From Psychroflexus gondwanensis ACAM 44 (GTDB taxonomy: Bacteria > Bacteroidota > Bacteroidia > Flavobacteriales > Flavobacteriaceae), in NCBI RefSeq assembly GCF_000355905.1, contig NZ_APLF01000014.1, positions 1 through 54,684 on the forward strand: a stretch of DNA of 54,684 bases, written 5' to 3'. Of the stretch, positions 1 through 9,602 are shown piece by piece. The notes under the pieces were generated by a model that ran no database searches, was not told the origin of the DNA, and was given only the letters and a program-made list of their open reading frames with translations. The translations under genes and the position numbers were made by a program. Positions within the stretch are counted from its first letter, which is position 1; the number at the start of each line of letters is the position of its first letter.

Positions 1-12
1 AACTCTTAAAAT

Positions 13-40
13 AAAAAAAAGCCTCACATTTCTGTGAAGC
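13..40 (-). terminator. Intrinsic terminator of the initiator tRNA
   Basis: An 8-bp stem (arms 21-28 and 33-40) with a 4-base loop is followed on the minus strand by eight T (plus-strand A at 13-20). One pair is G-U in minus-strand RNA but would be C-A in plus-strand RNA, so the hairpin is specific to the minus strand. It lies 10 bases beyond the tRNA 3' end. Confidence 0.85.
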
Positions 41-49
41 TTTTCTTAG

Positions 50-122
<73 letters not shown>

Positions 123-160
123 ATATATGTTTGAAAATAATTTTTCTCTGTATCGGACTG

Positions 161-191
161 CAAATATAAAACAAATAATAAGTCCAACAAA
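161..191 (-). promoter_or_regulatory. Bacteroidota-type promoter of tRNA-fMet
   Basis: On the minus strand the -33 element TTTG (188-191) is followed after exactly 19 bases by the -7 element TATATTTG (161-168), matching TTTG-N19-TAnnTTTG. Transcription should begin near 150-155, about 30 bases before the tRNA. It lies in the gap between the tRNA and the CPxC gene. Confidence 0.8.
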
Positions 192-206
192 ATAAAATAT
201 GAAATA

Positions 207-389
207 TTATTGCTCTATATCTTCCGCTCTAAACTCTTGAAGTTCTTCCGCTTCAAAGCGGGTCGTAACCTCGATAGGATTACAACAAACTTCACAATCT
301 TCTACGTAAGTTTGTTGACGTACAGACGGGTCTAAAAGCATGCTTATGTCTTCCCAGCAATAAGGACATTGAAAGTGATGTTCGAACAT
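207..389 (-). CDS. CPxC-type cysteine-rich small protein
   Basis: A 60-residue protein with two cysteine knuckles: C8-P-Y-C11 near the N-terminus and C32-x2-C35-C36 in the middle. The spacing suggests a single zinc ribbon like that of the CPXCG small-protein family (Cys_rich_CPXG), although the glycine after the first pair is replaced by tryptophan. The C-terminus is acidic. Its ATG overlaps the TAA stop of the upstream tolC-like gene by one base (TAATG), so it is the last gene of the efflux operon and probably translationally coupled. The function is unknown; zinc binding is inferred from the motif only. It is followed by the tRNA promoter. Confidence 0.75.
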   Translation of the reverse strand: MFEHHFQCPYCWEDISMLLDPSVRQQTYVEDCEVCCNPIEVTTRFEAEELQEFRAEDIEQ

Positions 390-1714
390 TAAAACTCTAT
401 ATTTAAAAGTTGACCTGTGAGTTGTAAAAGCTCAAGCTCAGCTAACTTTGCATCATACTTAGCCAAATTTGAACTGGTCTGGGCATTTAGCAAATTCACC
501 TGAGACTGACGTAACTCCACAGAGGTAATCTGCCCTAGTTTATATTGTTCACTAGAGCGCTCAAAATTATTCTTGGCTGTTGATATATTTTTCTTTTGTA
601 AATCTAAAACATTAAGTCGGTTTTGGTAGTTTCCCCTTGCATTATAAATATCTCGGGTGACCTCTTTCTTTATCTGCTCTTTAACGAGTTGCTGATTGTC
701 GTACTGTATTTTGGCGTTTTTGGTAGTGGTAATCCCTCGGCCTCCATCAAATAGATCCCAGCTAAGACTTACCCCTCCAGAAACACCAGTGGTGGTACTC
801 GATGTGGCAAAGCTCGTCACTGGAAAGTTACCCTCATTCCAACCATATGAGCCTGTCAACCCAATTGAAGGTAAAAATACAGCCTTACTGGCTTTATAGT
901 CGTAATCACTAATTGTTATATTCTTTTCTGCCTGCAGTAGGTTTACGTTATTAGCATCTGCACTATTGACATAATTCTCCAATTGAATTTGGTTGGTGAA
1001 GTCGACCAAGGTATCCACATCAAAATTTCGATCCAAATCGGTATTAATAACCACATTCAAATCACGCTTTGCATTTTCTAATAACTGCCGTGTATTTAAT
1101 AAATTGATGCTATCATTCACAATATCAACCTCAGCATTGAGTACTTCTAGCTTATTGACTTGACCGTATTCAAAGCTGTATTCAGCGCGCTTTAAGCGCT
1201 GTTGAGTATTGCCATAGGTCTGTTTCAATACCTGCTCGTTTTCAGTAAGTCGAGCAACTTCGTAATAAACGGTAAAAAGCTGGAGAAGGGTAAGTTCTAT
1301 GGTTTCACGTGCTTGTAAAGAAGACAAATTGTATTCCTCCTTGAGGCTTTTATAATTCCAAAACCGTCCTAATCCATCAAATAAGACATAGTTGAAATTA
1401 ACAGAGGCATTGTAACGTGTGGTTTCAGCACCTGTAATGGAATTGCTCTCTCCATCTCTAAAGGTCACATCTTGATCGTCTTTTGTATAGTTGGCTCCTG
1501 CATTTCCAGTAAGGGAAGGAAGATATCCCGAATTGAGGATATCCTGATTATTATCTGCTATGTCCAACTGATTTTCCGCCAATTGAATGCCGAAATTATT
1601 GTCCAACATTTGAGTAATAGCTTCTTGCTTGGTCAACACCTCCTGCGCGCTGGAAGGACTGTATATCCCAAACATTATAAAAAACGCAAGTAGGCTCTTA
1701 TAAAATACTCTCAT
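389..1714 (-). CDS. TolC-family outer membrane efflux protein
   Basis: A 441-residue outer-membrane channel of tripartite efflux. It has an N-terminal signal peptide ending SSAQE (about residue 24), then two halves of the long helical coiled-coil repeat typical of OEP domains: paired heptad-rich stretches near residues 30-230 and 245-440, each with a YNAS/TGSYG-like beta segment. The N-terminal repeat begins with the common LTKQEAI motif. Length fits the family (420-480). It follows the RND pump by 5 bases, so adaptor, pump and channel form one operon. The substrate cannot be read from the sequence, hence no gene symbol. Confidence 0.92.
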   Translation of the reverse strand: MRVFYKSLLAFFIMFGIYSPSSAQEVLTKQEAITQMLDNNFGIQLAENQLDIADNNQDILNSGYLPSLTGNAGANYTKDDQDVTFRDGESNSITGAETTRYNASVNFNYVLFDGLGRFWNYKSLKEEYNLSSLQARETIELTLLQLFTVYYEVARLTENEQVLKQTYGNTQQRLKRAEYSFEYGQVNKLEVLNAEVDIVNDSINLLNTRQLLENAKRDLNVVINTDLDRNFDVDTLVDFTNQIQLENYVNSADANNVNLLQAEKNITISDYDYKASKAVFLPSIGLTGSYGWNEGNFPVTSFATSSTTTGVSGGVSLSWDLFDGGRGITTTKNAKIQYDNQQLVKEQIKKEVTRDIYNARGNYQNRLNVLDLQKKNISTAKNNFERSSEQYKLGQITSVELRQSQVNLLNAQTSSNLAKYDAKLAELELLQLTGQLLNIEF

Positions 1715-1719
1715 ACTAC

Positions 1720-4700
1720 TTATTTGTCTTGATATTGAAGTTGGTTCTCCTCTTGTTCTGCTTTGTTTTTGGCCTCATCGATTTCCTCTTGGCGCTGGAT
1801 TTCTTCTTTTTGCTCTTTTATAGCCCGTTCAACCGACTCTTTATTAACATGCTCGCCGGTCAACAACCACTTGTATTTTGTCTTTGCTGAATTGGTTATT
1901 GAAAGCAATAGTGGCAAAAATAATAAGGTGAGGAAAGTCGCAATAAAAATACCGTAGGCTATGGATATAGCCATTGGTTTTAAAAACTGAGCCTGTCTAC
2001 TGCGTTCTAAAAGCAATGGAGCAATTCCTGCAATCGTTGTGAGTGATGTTAAAAATATAGCTCTAAACCTAGACTTACCCGCCTCGATCAGTGCATTATC
2101 AAAAGACATTCCTTTCCGAAGATAGGCATTGAATTTCCCTATAAGAACCAGCCCATCGTTCACCATAATACCCACCAGAGCAATAATTCCTAAAAGCGAT
2201 AATATATTGACTGGGAATCCGTGCAAATAATGCCCCCAGGCTACCCCAATAATACTAAACGGGATAAGCAGCATTAGAAGCAGGGGCTGACTGTAACTTC
2301 TAAAGGTAAAGGCAATTACTGCGTAGATGAGAAAGAGAACCACAGGCATCACTTTCTTGGCCGAATCCGTCAACTTATCTGCCTCTCGGTTTTGACCTTC
2401 GTAGGAGACAGAAACACTAGGGTATTTTGATAAAATACTTGGTAAAATATTATCAGATATATTGGCAATAGCATCTGTAGCACTAGCGTTGGGATCTTCC
2501 ATATCGGCTTCTACGCGTATCTCTCGCAATCCATCCAAATGACTTATCGATTCTGTTCCCCTTTGGATCGTATAGCTGGCGATTTCACCAAAAGGAACAC
2601 GATCGCCAGTAGGCGTAACAATTCGCATATCGTCCAAATCATTTATAGACTCCCTATTTTCACGATCGTATCTTACCCAAACTTTAATTTCATCCTGACC
2701 TCTTTGAAAGCGCTGGGCCTGTAGCCCAAAAAAGCCAGCTCTTACTTGACTCATCACTTCACCTAAACTCAATTCGAGGGCGTAAGCTTGATCCTTAAGA
2801 TTTATTGATATCTCTTTGATCCCCGAAGGATCGGTGTCGGTCACATCTTTAAGAGTAGAGTTCTCTTCCAAAACTGCTTTCAACTCTTCCTTGGCTTGTT
2901 CTAGCTCATTCAAATTATTTCCTAAGAGCGAAACCGATACGGGCTTACCTCCAAAGTTACCTCCAGAGCCAAAGGTGAGACTTTCTACCCCATAGACTTT
3001 ACCTACCTCTTCCCTGATGGCATTGGTAATCTCTGGAGATCCAAAGTCACGCTCTTCACCTGGCAAAAGGTTAACCCGCAGAGAAGCTTTGTTATTCCCT
3101 GGGCCTACTCGCCTAACGATGTTACGCACTACTTGCTTGTTGCCAGATTGCCGAGCCGAAAAATCTTCATTTACTCTCATCGCTGCATCTTCAACCATCG
3201 AGATGATACTGTCTGTTTTCTTTGGGTTTGTCCCCTCGGGCATCAACAGATTTATACTTACGCGATCACTAGCAATACTGGGAAATAAGGTCACTTTTAC
3301 AACACCTCCCATAATAGAACCGATGGTCAAAATGAGCATTGCTGTTATAATAGAAAAGCTGATGAATCGGTTTTTGACTGTAAACCTCACCACTGGCTCA
3401 TAGAACTTATCTCTCAAAAAGACCATCACTCGGTCACCATAAACGTTCAGCCCTCTCAACTTTTTGAAAAAACGATCAAGACCACTTTTTTTACTTGTAT
3501 CAGCTTCATTATCTCTCACCAAAGCTTTGGAGTGGGCAATGTGAGCCGGCAAAATGATTAAGGCTTCAATTAATGAGACCAACAAGGTTAAAATAACCAC
3601 TGTACTCACTTCAGCAAAAAACTTACCGATACGGCTATCCAAAAATAAAAAGGTAGAAAAGGCCAATACGGTGGTAATAATCGCTGAGATAATCGGAGGA
3701 AGGACCTCCATAGTTCCATCGATGGCCGCCTGGACAGGCTTTTTGCCCATTTCGTAGTGCTGGTAGATGTTTTCAGAAATTACAATTCCATCATCGACTA
3801 AGATTCCGATCACTATAATCATTCCGAAAAGAGACAAGACGTTGATAGTCACTCCAAAGGCACTAGCAAAAATAAACATCCCCAAAAACGAAATCGGTAA
3901 GCCAAAGGCTACCCAAAAAGCCAAACGTGTATTGAGGAAAAAGGATAAAAACACCAAAACTAGAAGTATACCCACGGCTCCATTTTCAATCAACAAATCG
4001 GTACGCTGACTTAAGGTGATGCTCCGGTCGTCTTCCACAATAATTTCAATGGTATCGTTTTTCTCGTTAAACTCCTTGACGTACTGCCTCACTTTTTCTG
4101 CAGCAGCCATCAAATCCTCGTTGTTGGTCGTAGAAATATTGACACTTACCGCTACCCTACCATTGATATAGGAAGCATTGGGAGTTTCCGAAAATCGATC
4201 ACGGATGGTTGCCACATCCCTTAGGGTAACTTGAGTCCCATCCGGTTGAGATTTCACCACCAAATTATTTAATTCTTTGCCATAATAAGACCGATTATCG
4301 GCCCGAATAAGAAAGTCCTCCGCTTCTGTTTTTATACTTCCGCCAGTGGTTAAAATATTAGCTCTAGATACGGCTTCAGCAACTTCTGCGAAGGTGAGGT
4401 TATAGGCCAATAAATTATTTTCATCTACAGCGATTTCAATTTCTTCTTCGGGATACCCGTCGATTTCAATTTGCGAGAGTCCGTCCATGGCTCGAAGATC
4501 GTATTCCATTTGCCTCGCAATCTGCTTCAGAGTGGCAAGATCTACATCTTCACCACTTACAAAATAATCGAAGGTTTCACGGATATTTTCTTGTTTCGCC
4601 ACCACCAAAGGTTCCATACCCGTGGGGAAATTGGGAACACGATCTACTGCATTTTTAACCTCGGTCAACATGACATCAATATCCTCGTCGGTGTCGATTT

Positions 4701-4983
4701 CAACCGTGATGCTTCCTCCGTTTTCACGGGAAGTTGAAGTCACCCGTTCCACACCAACCAGTCCTTTCAAGTTATCCTCTATCTTGAGAACAATACCCTC
4801 CTCAATCTCTTCTGGGGCAGCTCCGGGATAGGTCACGTTTATGTTGATGATTTCCGACTCAATCAAAGGAAAATACGACGACTGTAAGCTAAACATCCCC
4901 ACAAAACCAAAAATCACGAAAGCTAAAATCATGACATTCACTGCCACATGATACTTTATAAAATAAGATATTATTTTTCTCAT
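1720..4983 (-). CDS. Efflux RND transporter permease (HAE1/AcrB-like)
   Basis: A 1087-residue proton-driven inner-membrane pump with the RND plan: TM1 near residues 12-32, a large periplasmic loop, TM2-6 near 335-490, TM7 near 540, a second loop, and TM8-12 near 870-1035. TM4 carries the proton-relay aspartate pair D397-D398 in ILVDDGIVISEN. In the equivalent TM10 segment the lysine of AcrB (K940) is replaced by VND (941-943). The last 50 residues are a Glu/Lys/Gln-rich tail, probably helical, which makes the protein longer than AcrB. Its ATG overlaps the adaptor TGA (ATGA). No TetR-type regulator lies beside it. The substrate is unknown. Confidence 0.95.
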   Translation of the reverse strand: MRKIISYFIKYHVAVNVMILAFVIFGFVGMFSLQSSYFPLIESEIININVTYPGAAPEEIEEGIVLKIEDNLKGLVGVERVTSTSRENGGSITVEIDTDEDIDVMLTEVKNAVDRVPNFPTGMEPLVVAKQENIRETFDYFVSGEDVDLATLKQIARQMEYDLRAMDGLSQIEIDGYPEEEIEIAVDENNLLAYNLTFAEVAEAVSRANILTTGGSIKTEAEDFLIRADNRSYYGKELNNLVVKSQPDGTQVTLRDVATIRDRFSETPNASYINGRVAVSVNISTTNNEDLMAAAEKVRQYVKEFNEKNDTIEIIVEDDRSITLSQRTDLLIENGAVGILLVLVFLSFFLNTRLAFWVAFGLPISFLGMFIFASAFGVTINVLSLFGMIIVIGILVDDGIVISENIYQHYEMGKKPVQAAIDGTMEVLPPIISAIITTVLAFSTFLFLDSRIGKFFAEVSTVVILTLLVSLIEALIILPAHIAHSKALVRDNEADTSKKSGLDRFFKKLRGLNVYGDRVMVFLRDKFYEPVVRFTVKNRFISFSIITAMLILTIGSIMGGVVKVTLFPSIASDRVSINLLMPEGTNPKKTDSIISMVEDAAMRVNEDFSARQSGNKQVVRNIVRRVGPGNNKASLRVNLLPGEERDFGSPEITNAIREEVGKVYGVESLTFGSGGNFGGKPVSVSLLGNNLNELEQAKEELKAVLEENSTLKDVTDTDPSGIKEISINLKDQAYALELSLGEVMSQVRAGFFGLQAQRFQRGQDEIKVWVRYDRENRESINDLDDMRIVTPTGDRVPFGEIASYTIQRGTESISHLDGLREIRVEADMEDPNASATDAIANISDNILPSILSKYPSVSVSYEGQNREADKLTDSAKKVMPVVLFLIYAVIAFTFRSYSQPLLLMLLIPFSIIGVAWGHYLHGFPVNILSLLGIIALVGIMVNDGLVLIGKFNAYLRKGMSFDNALIEAGKSRFRAIFLTSLTTIAGIAPLLLERSRQAQFLKPMAISIAYGIFIATFLTLLFLPLLLSITNSAKTKYKWLLTGEHVNKESVERAIKEQKEEIQRQEEIDEAKNKAEQEENQLQYQDK

Positions 4984-6149
4984 TGGTTTACGGCTTCTAG
5001 AGCTGAATTAGAGTCGCTCTTTTTCTCCCTTTTGCTTAGACCATCATTAACAACTTTTACCAGCATGCCCTTATAAGCCCCTGAAATTTGCTTTGCTAAA
5101 ATGACTTCACCGTCAGGAATTCCTTTTACCACCACCTGTTTGTCTGAAAAATAGATGGGTTGCACCTTAATACTGCTCAAAATCGTATCCTTTACTACAA
5201 ACATCTCATTGTTATCGTTCACTAAACTGCGGTCTAAAGCGATGGCGTTCTCTACTTTTTTGGCTTCAATATTAGCCATTAAGTACATGCCTTCTTTTAA
5301 AGAAGCGTCTCTAACTTCTATAAATACGCTAACAGTTTGAGTCGCCTGATCTATACTCGCATTAATTCGACTCACTGTACCCGTATAACTTTGTGTTTTC
5401 TTATTATTGGTTAATAAAACGGACTCCCCTTCCTGTAAGAGATCGGCATACTCTTTAGCAATTGCGACTTGAAGTTCGTAGACGTCAGGATCGATAAATT
5501 CACCTAACTTTTGCCCGCTTCGTATAAGGGTCCCTTCAGTCACTAGAGCCTCAATCAAAACGCCATCAAAGGGTGCCGTAATTCGGTATTTCACTAGACG
5601 TTCTTCTAGATTTTTAACATCATAATATACTGTATTGATGCCTCTACCATTGATGAAGAATCGCTCTTTGTCCGTTTCAGACTTAGGAAGTGGTGGCACT
5701 GCTTTATCAATGTTGAAGCCGTTGAGATAGTTCTGCCACTTGGGATAAACCTCAGGATAGTCCAGTCGCAAATCTGGCATGATGGCTGTGATTTGATTGT
5801 ACAAATCGCTTTTGGCAGATTGGACAGAAGCTCGGTATTCCAATGCATCTATTTTAATCAAAGCTTGACCTTTTTTATATACCTGTCCTGCTCTGAAGGG
5901 CTTTGCACTAAATTCAAAAACTCCTTGCACCTCGGCATAAAGCTCTACTCTGTGTTTTGCTATAAGATTCCCATTGGCGGGAATGAGGATTGGAACCGTA
6001 GAATTTTTAACGGTATCTACGAATACAGTTTTGACAGTTTTTCGGATTTTTGTTTCTGGAGGTTCTTTACTATCGATGATAAACTTGGCTCCAAAAATGG
6101 CTCCAACCAATAAAACAACCCCAAGGACAAATAATATAATTTTTCTCAT
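4980..6149 (-). CDS. Efflux RND periplasmic adaptor (membrane fusion protein)
   Basis: A 389-residue adaptor that bridges an RND pump and a TolC channel. It has an N-terminal hydrophobic anchor or signal (residues 4-22), a split lipoyl/barrel-sandwich domain (about 65-110 and 190-225, the second half reading APFDGVLIEALVTEG), a shortened alpha-hairpin between the halves, a beta-barrel (230-310) and a C-terminal membrane-proximal domain. No lipobox cysteine is present. It is the first gene of the operon and overlaps the pump gene by four bases. Only 62 bases separate it from the ABC-F stop, and no canonical promoter was found there, so read-through is possible. Confidence 0.92.
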   Translation of the reverse strand: MRKIILFVLGVVLLVGAIFGAKFIIDSKEPPETKIRKTVKTVFVDTVKNSTVPILIPANGNLIAKHRVELYAEVQGVFEFSAKPFRAGQVYKKGQALIKIDALEYRASVQSAKSDLYNQITAIMPDLRLDYPEVYPKWQNYLNGFNIDKAVPPLPKSETDKERFFINGRGINTVYYDVKNLEERLVKYRITAPFDGVLIEALVTEGTLIRSGQKLGEFIDPDVYELQVAIAKEYADLLQEGESVLLTNNKKTQSYTGTVSRINASIDQATQTVSVFIEVRDASLKEGMYLMANIEAKKVENAIALDRSLVNDNNEMFVVKDTILSSIKVQPIYFSDKQVVVKGIPDGEVILAKQISGAYKGMLVKVVNDGLSKREKKSDSNSALEAVNQ

Positions 6150-6211
6150 AGTACGTTTTAGACAATATAGAAGGATGAAGGTTGAACCCTAGTTTTAAAT
6201 TTTATGAAAAC

Positions 6212-8122
6212 TTAAAGACTTTCTATTTCAACCTGAAGGTCTTCCCAAGATTTCATCAAAGTTTCCAACTGCTTTTTCTTGGCATTGTAGGTATCAAAAA
6301 AGTTCGGTTGCTTTATGATCTCTTCATATTTCAATGCAAGATCTTGGTCACTTTTCTTGATTTCTTTTTCCAGCTTGGAGATTTTAGACTCTACTCCACT
6401 TAGTTTATTCTGAAGAGATTTTTGCTTCTTCTGAAATTCGTAGTCGTTTTTATTTGAAGTTGCTGTTTTATCTTGCTTTTTTTGTTTATCCTTTTTTTCA
6501 ACTTCACGCATGGACTCTAGCTCACGATATTTCAAATAATCGTTTATATCTCCTAGAAATTCTTTTACTTGGTGGTTTCTGAATTCGTAAATAGAATCTG
6601 CTAAACCTTGAAGAAAGTCCCTATCGTGTGATACTAAAATCAAGGTACCATCGAAGTTATTTAGCGCTGCCTTCAAAACATTTTTAGATTGAATATCTAA
6701 ATGGTTGGTAGGCTCATCCATAATCAAAACATTGAAGGGAGTTAAAGACATTTTGGCCAGAGCCAAACGGTTTCTCTCTCCTCCAGAAAGGACTTTAACG
6801 AATTTCCCTACGTCATCTCCCCTAAATAAGAATGACCCTAAAATATCTCTTACACGGCTTCTGTTGCTTTCATTGGCAGCATCAAGCATCGTGTCCAAAA
6901 CAGTTTTATTGCCGTCTAGATATTCTGCTTGGTTTTGGGCAAAGTATCCAATCTGGACATTATGGCCTAGCTTTATACTTCCGCCGTGCTCTAGTTCTCC
7001 TACTATAATTTTAGCTAAAGTGGATTTCCCCTGACCATTCTGACCTACAAATGCGATTTTAGAATTCCGCTCTATAAGAAAGTCTACATCTTTAAAAACC
7101 GTATCCTTCCCGAAAGCTTTAGAAAGGTCTTCCGCTTCAATCACGACTTTTCCAGGGCTTTTAGAAGTGGTAAATTTCACATTCATAACTTGGTTATCCT
7201 CTTCATCTACTTCGATGACTTCCGTTTTTTCAAGCTTTTTAATGAGGGATTGAGCCATAGAGGCCTTATTGGCTTTGGCTCTAAACTTACTAATCAGTTT
7301 TTCGGTTTGTTCAATCTCCTTTTGCTGATTCTTCTGAGCAGCCAATTGCTGCTCTCTCAATTCTTCTCTTAAAACTTTGAACTTGGAGTAAGGTTTGTTA
7401 TAATCGTAAATTTGACCCAGAGACAATTCTATCGTTCTATTGGTCACATTATCTAGGAACATCTTATCGTGAGACACGATAACAACACAACCAGCAAAGT
7501 TTTGTAAAAAACTTTCCAACCAGAGAATACTTTCTATATCCAAGTGATTGGTAGGCTCATCGAGTAAAAGTATGTCGTTGCTTTGTAAAAGTAGTTTAGC
7601 AAGCTCTATACGCATCCTCCAACCTCCAGAGAAGGTATCCGTTTGCTTTTCGAAATCTTCTGTTGTAAACCCAAGACCCTTAAGAACTTTCTCTGTATCC
7701 CCTTGGTAATTATAACCCCCCAAAATCTCATATTGATGCTGATAATCATTAAGATCAATCATCAACTGATTATAAGAATCGCTTTCGTAATCTGTTCTTT
7801 CTACTAATTGCTGATTGATATGATCTAATTTAGATTCTATCGTTTTGATAGCTTCAAAGGCCTGATAAGTTTCCTCCAAAACGGTTCTTCCCTCCTCAAA
7901 ATCGATATCTTGCTTCAAAAAACCGATACTAATCTCTTTATCTTTTGCAATTTGACCTGTATCTAAGGTCATTTCACCGGAGATAATCTTAAGCATTGTT
8001 GATTTTCCAGCCCCGTTTTTACCAATGAGACCCACCCTGTTTCCTGCGCTTAGCTTGAAACTGATCTCCTTAAAAAGATACTCTCCACCAAATGAAACGG
8101 AAAGATTATGAATGTGTAGCAT
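6212..8122 (-). CDS. ABC-F family ATP-binding protein
   Basis: A 636-residue soluble protein with two ABC ATPase domains and no membrane segment, the plan of ABC-F translation factors that bind the ribosomal E site. Domain 1 has Walker A GKNGAGKST (34-42), signature SGGWRMRIELAK and Walker B/D-loop DEPTNHLD. Domain 2 has GQNGQGKST, SGGERNRLALAK and DEPTNHLD. The charged linker between them (about 240-310) fits the P-site tRNA-interaction motif. The C-terminal 100 residues form a Lys/Glu-rich coiled coil as in Uup- and YheS-type members. A housekeeping role is more likely than antibiotic resistance, but the subfamily cannot be fixed from the sequence. Confidence 0.93.
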   Translation of the reverse strand: MLHIHNLSVSFGGEYLFKEISFKLSAGNRVGLIGKNGAGKSTMLKIISGEMTLDTGQIAKDKEISIGFLKQDIDFEEGRTVLEETYQAFEAIKTIESKLDHINQQLVERTDYESDSYNQLMIDLNDYQHQYEILGGYNYQGDTEKVLKGLGFTTEDFEKQTDTFSGGWRMRIELAKLLLQSNDILLLDEPTNHLDIESILWLESFLQNFAGCVVIVSHDKMFLDNVTNRTIELSLGQIYDYNKPYSKFKVLREELREQQLAAQKNQQKEIEQTEKLISKFRAKANKASMAQSLIKKLEKTEVIEVDEEDNQVMNVKFTTSKSPGKVVIEAEDLSKAFGKDTVFKDVDFLIERNSKIAFVGQNGQGKSTLAKIIVGELEHGGSIKLGHNVQIGYFAQNQAEYLDGNKTVLDTMLDAANESNRSRVRDILGSFLFRGDDVGKFVKVLSGGERNRLALAKMSLTPFNVLIMDEPTNHLDIQSKNVLKAALNNFDGTLILVSHDRDFLQGLADSIYEFRNHQVKEFLGDINDYLKYRELESMREVEKKDKQKKQDKTATSNKNDYEFQKKQKSLQNKLSGVESKISKLEKEIKKSDQDLALKYEEIIKQPNFFDTYNAKKKQLETLMKSWEDLQVEIESL

Positions 8123-8151
8123 ATGTTACCTAAAATTTCTGCAAATATTGG

Positions 8152-8159
8152 TATTTTTG
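8152..8159 (+). promoter_or_regulatory. Candidate -7 element for the DUF983 gene
   Basis: TATTTTTG matches TAnnTTTG and lies 26 bases before the ATG of the DUF983 gene. No good TTTG is found 17-23 bases upstream, so only half of the promoter is supported. Confidence 0.45.
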
Positions 8160-8185
8160 CCTAACAAAGCTAAACTTTATTCAAA

Positions 8186-8581
8186 ATGCTCAAAGGTTCA
8201 AAATTATACAGTGTATTTACAGGCAAATGTCCAGTTTGCCATGAAGGCAAAATGTATAAAGAACCCAACCCTTTCAAGCTGAATAAAATTTACGACATGT
8301 ATAAGAGATGCTCTGTATGCAATACTAAATACAAAATAGAGCCTTCCTTTTTTTATGGGGCTATGTATGTTAGCTATGGCTTAGGAGTTGCATTTTCAGT
8401 TGCTGCCTTTATTACTTCCTACTTTATTTTGGGTTTCAAAGTTATCCCCTCTTTCATCTCCATTATTGTAATCTTAGTCCTTATGATGCCCATTAACATG
8501 AGGCTAGCCAGAAACATCTGGATCAATTTATTCTTGTCTTACGATAAAGATGCTAAGAATAAAACTTCAAAAACCGTGTAA
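8186..8581 (+). CDS. DUF983 domain membrane protein
   Basis: A 131-residue protein with the DUF983 plan. An N-terminal zinc-ribbon-like part has two CPVC/CSVC pairs (about residues 15-18 and 43-46), followed by two transmembrane helices (about 60-83 and 86-108) and a short basic tail. The biochemical function of the family is unknown. The gene is single and divergent from the ABC-F gene, with a candidate -7 element in the gap. Its last 29 bases overlap the end of the convergent FAD oxidoreductase gene. Both reading frames appear genuine because each is needed for a complete conserved domain. Confidence 0.85.
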   Translation: MLKGSKLYSVFTGKCPVCHEGKMYKEPNPFKLNKIYDMYKRCSVCNTKYKIEPSFFYGAMYVSYGLGVAFSVAAFITSYFILGFKVIPSFISIIVILVLMMPINMRLARNIWINLFLSYDKDAKNKTSKTV

Positions 8582-9602
8582 TGTTAGTTTCCCGATCAAT
8601 AGGTTTGCCGTCAAAGATATATTCTGTTAATTCTCGTGACAAAGTTGGTGCACACATCACCCCCCTACTTCCAAATCCATTAAGAATATAAAGATGTTGA
8701 TGCTCTGGATGCTCACCTAAGACAGGTTTACGGTCTCTTACAGTTGGACGTACTCCAGCAATCTGATCTACAATTTTAAAATCACATTGAATGAGCTCAG
8801 ATAGTTTTTCCACAAGGTCTTTTCTACCCCCTGAGGTTGGGATGTCGTTTAACTCATATCTAGAATAAGTCGCTCCGTACTTATAAAGATCATTTCCAAG
8901 GGGAATGATAAAATAACGCGATTTCAAGATACTTGAATTGGCCTTTAAACCTTTCGACTCAAATATCAAATACTCCCCTTTGTTTCCATACAGGGGAAGC
9001 CAATTAAAGAATGGGTTGAAATGCACCCCATAACCTTCACAAAAGATAACCTTGCGATAGGTGTTCTCATGGTAACTCACATGGTCCTCACCGACCTTGA
9101 GATCGGTGTACGAAAAGGATTCACTTTTAAATTGATGATGTCTAATGAATTTATTTTTTTGAATAGCTAACAATCCTTTCAAATGTAGAAGATGAGATTG
9201 AAGGACTTGACCGCGTTTGAATGAAGACGATACTGAAGCCGACACCTTTTGAATTGCAGGATCCATAAATGGCTCAAGAGCAGACTGGTCTGAAGCTACC
9301 GTCCAGTTGTTTTGATCTTCAATAGAAGAAAACAATTTATAAACAGGAATAGCTTCAAAAAATGATTCAGAATAGTCTTTATTGAATTGAGTGTAGAAAT
9401 CAATGGCTTCAGGCATAAATTTAGCTGCATTCCAGACTAAATTATAACGTTTTAAAGCTACAGGGTTGAGAACTCCCCCAGCTACTTTTGAGGACTGCTG
9501 ACTTTCATCTGATATAATATCAAAAGTTTTAGAAGATTCTTCTAATCGTCTGGCTACGCATAGACCAGAAATACCAAAACCGACAATCAAAACATCTTTC
9601 AT
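8553..9602 (-). CDS. FAD-dependent oxidoreductase (DAO family)
   Basis: A 349-residue flavoenzyme of the D-amino-acid oxidase fold (glycine/sarcosine oxidase relatives). The Rossmann motif GFGISG occupies residues 8-13, so the start codon cannot lie much further downstream. The typical late FAD motif LNGFGSRGVMCAPTLS is near residue 310, and VRPTVRDRKPVLG precedes it. No signal peptide is visible, so it is cytoplasmic. The substrate is unknown. It is the first gene after gldN on the same strand, but a strong terminator hairpin ends directly at its ATG (9603-9627). Its 3' end overlaps the DUF983 gene by 29 bases. Confidence 0.88.
   Translation of the reverse strand: MKDVLIVGFGISGLCVARRLEESSKTFDIISDESQQSSKVAGGVLNPVALKRYNLVWNAAKFMPEAIDFYTQFNKDYSESFFEAIPVYKLFSSIEDQNNWTVASDQSALEPFMDPAIQKVSASVSSSFKRGQVLQSHLLHLKGLLAIQKNKFIRHHQFKSESFSYTDLKVGEDHVSYHENTYRKVIFCEGYGVHFNPFFNWLPLYGNKGEYLIFESKGLKANSSILKSRYFIIPLGNDLYKYGATYSRYELNDIPTSGGRKDLVEKLSELIQCDFKIVDQIAGVRPTVRDRKPVLGEHPEHQHLYILNGFGSRGVMCAPTLSRELTEYIFDGKPIDRETNITRFLKFYS

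Noticed and set aside
3017-3403. 128-codon plus-strand reading frame opposite the RND pump gene
   Set aside because: It is antisense to a well-conserved gene and has no recognisable domain or promoter.
8142-8159. Near-palindrome CAAATA-N4-TATTTTTG before the DUF983 gene
   Set aside because: It is imperfect and explained by a -7 element on the plus strand; not enough to call an operator.
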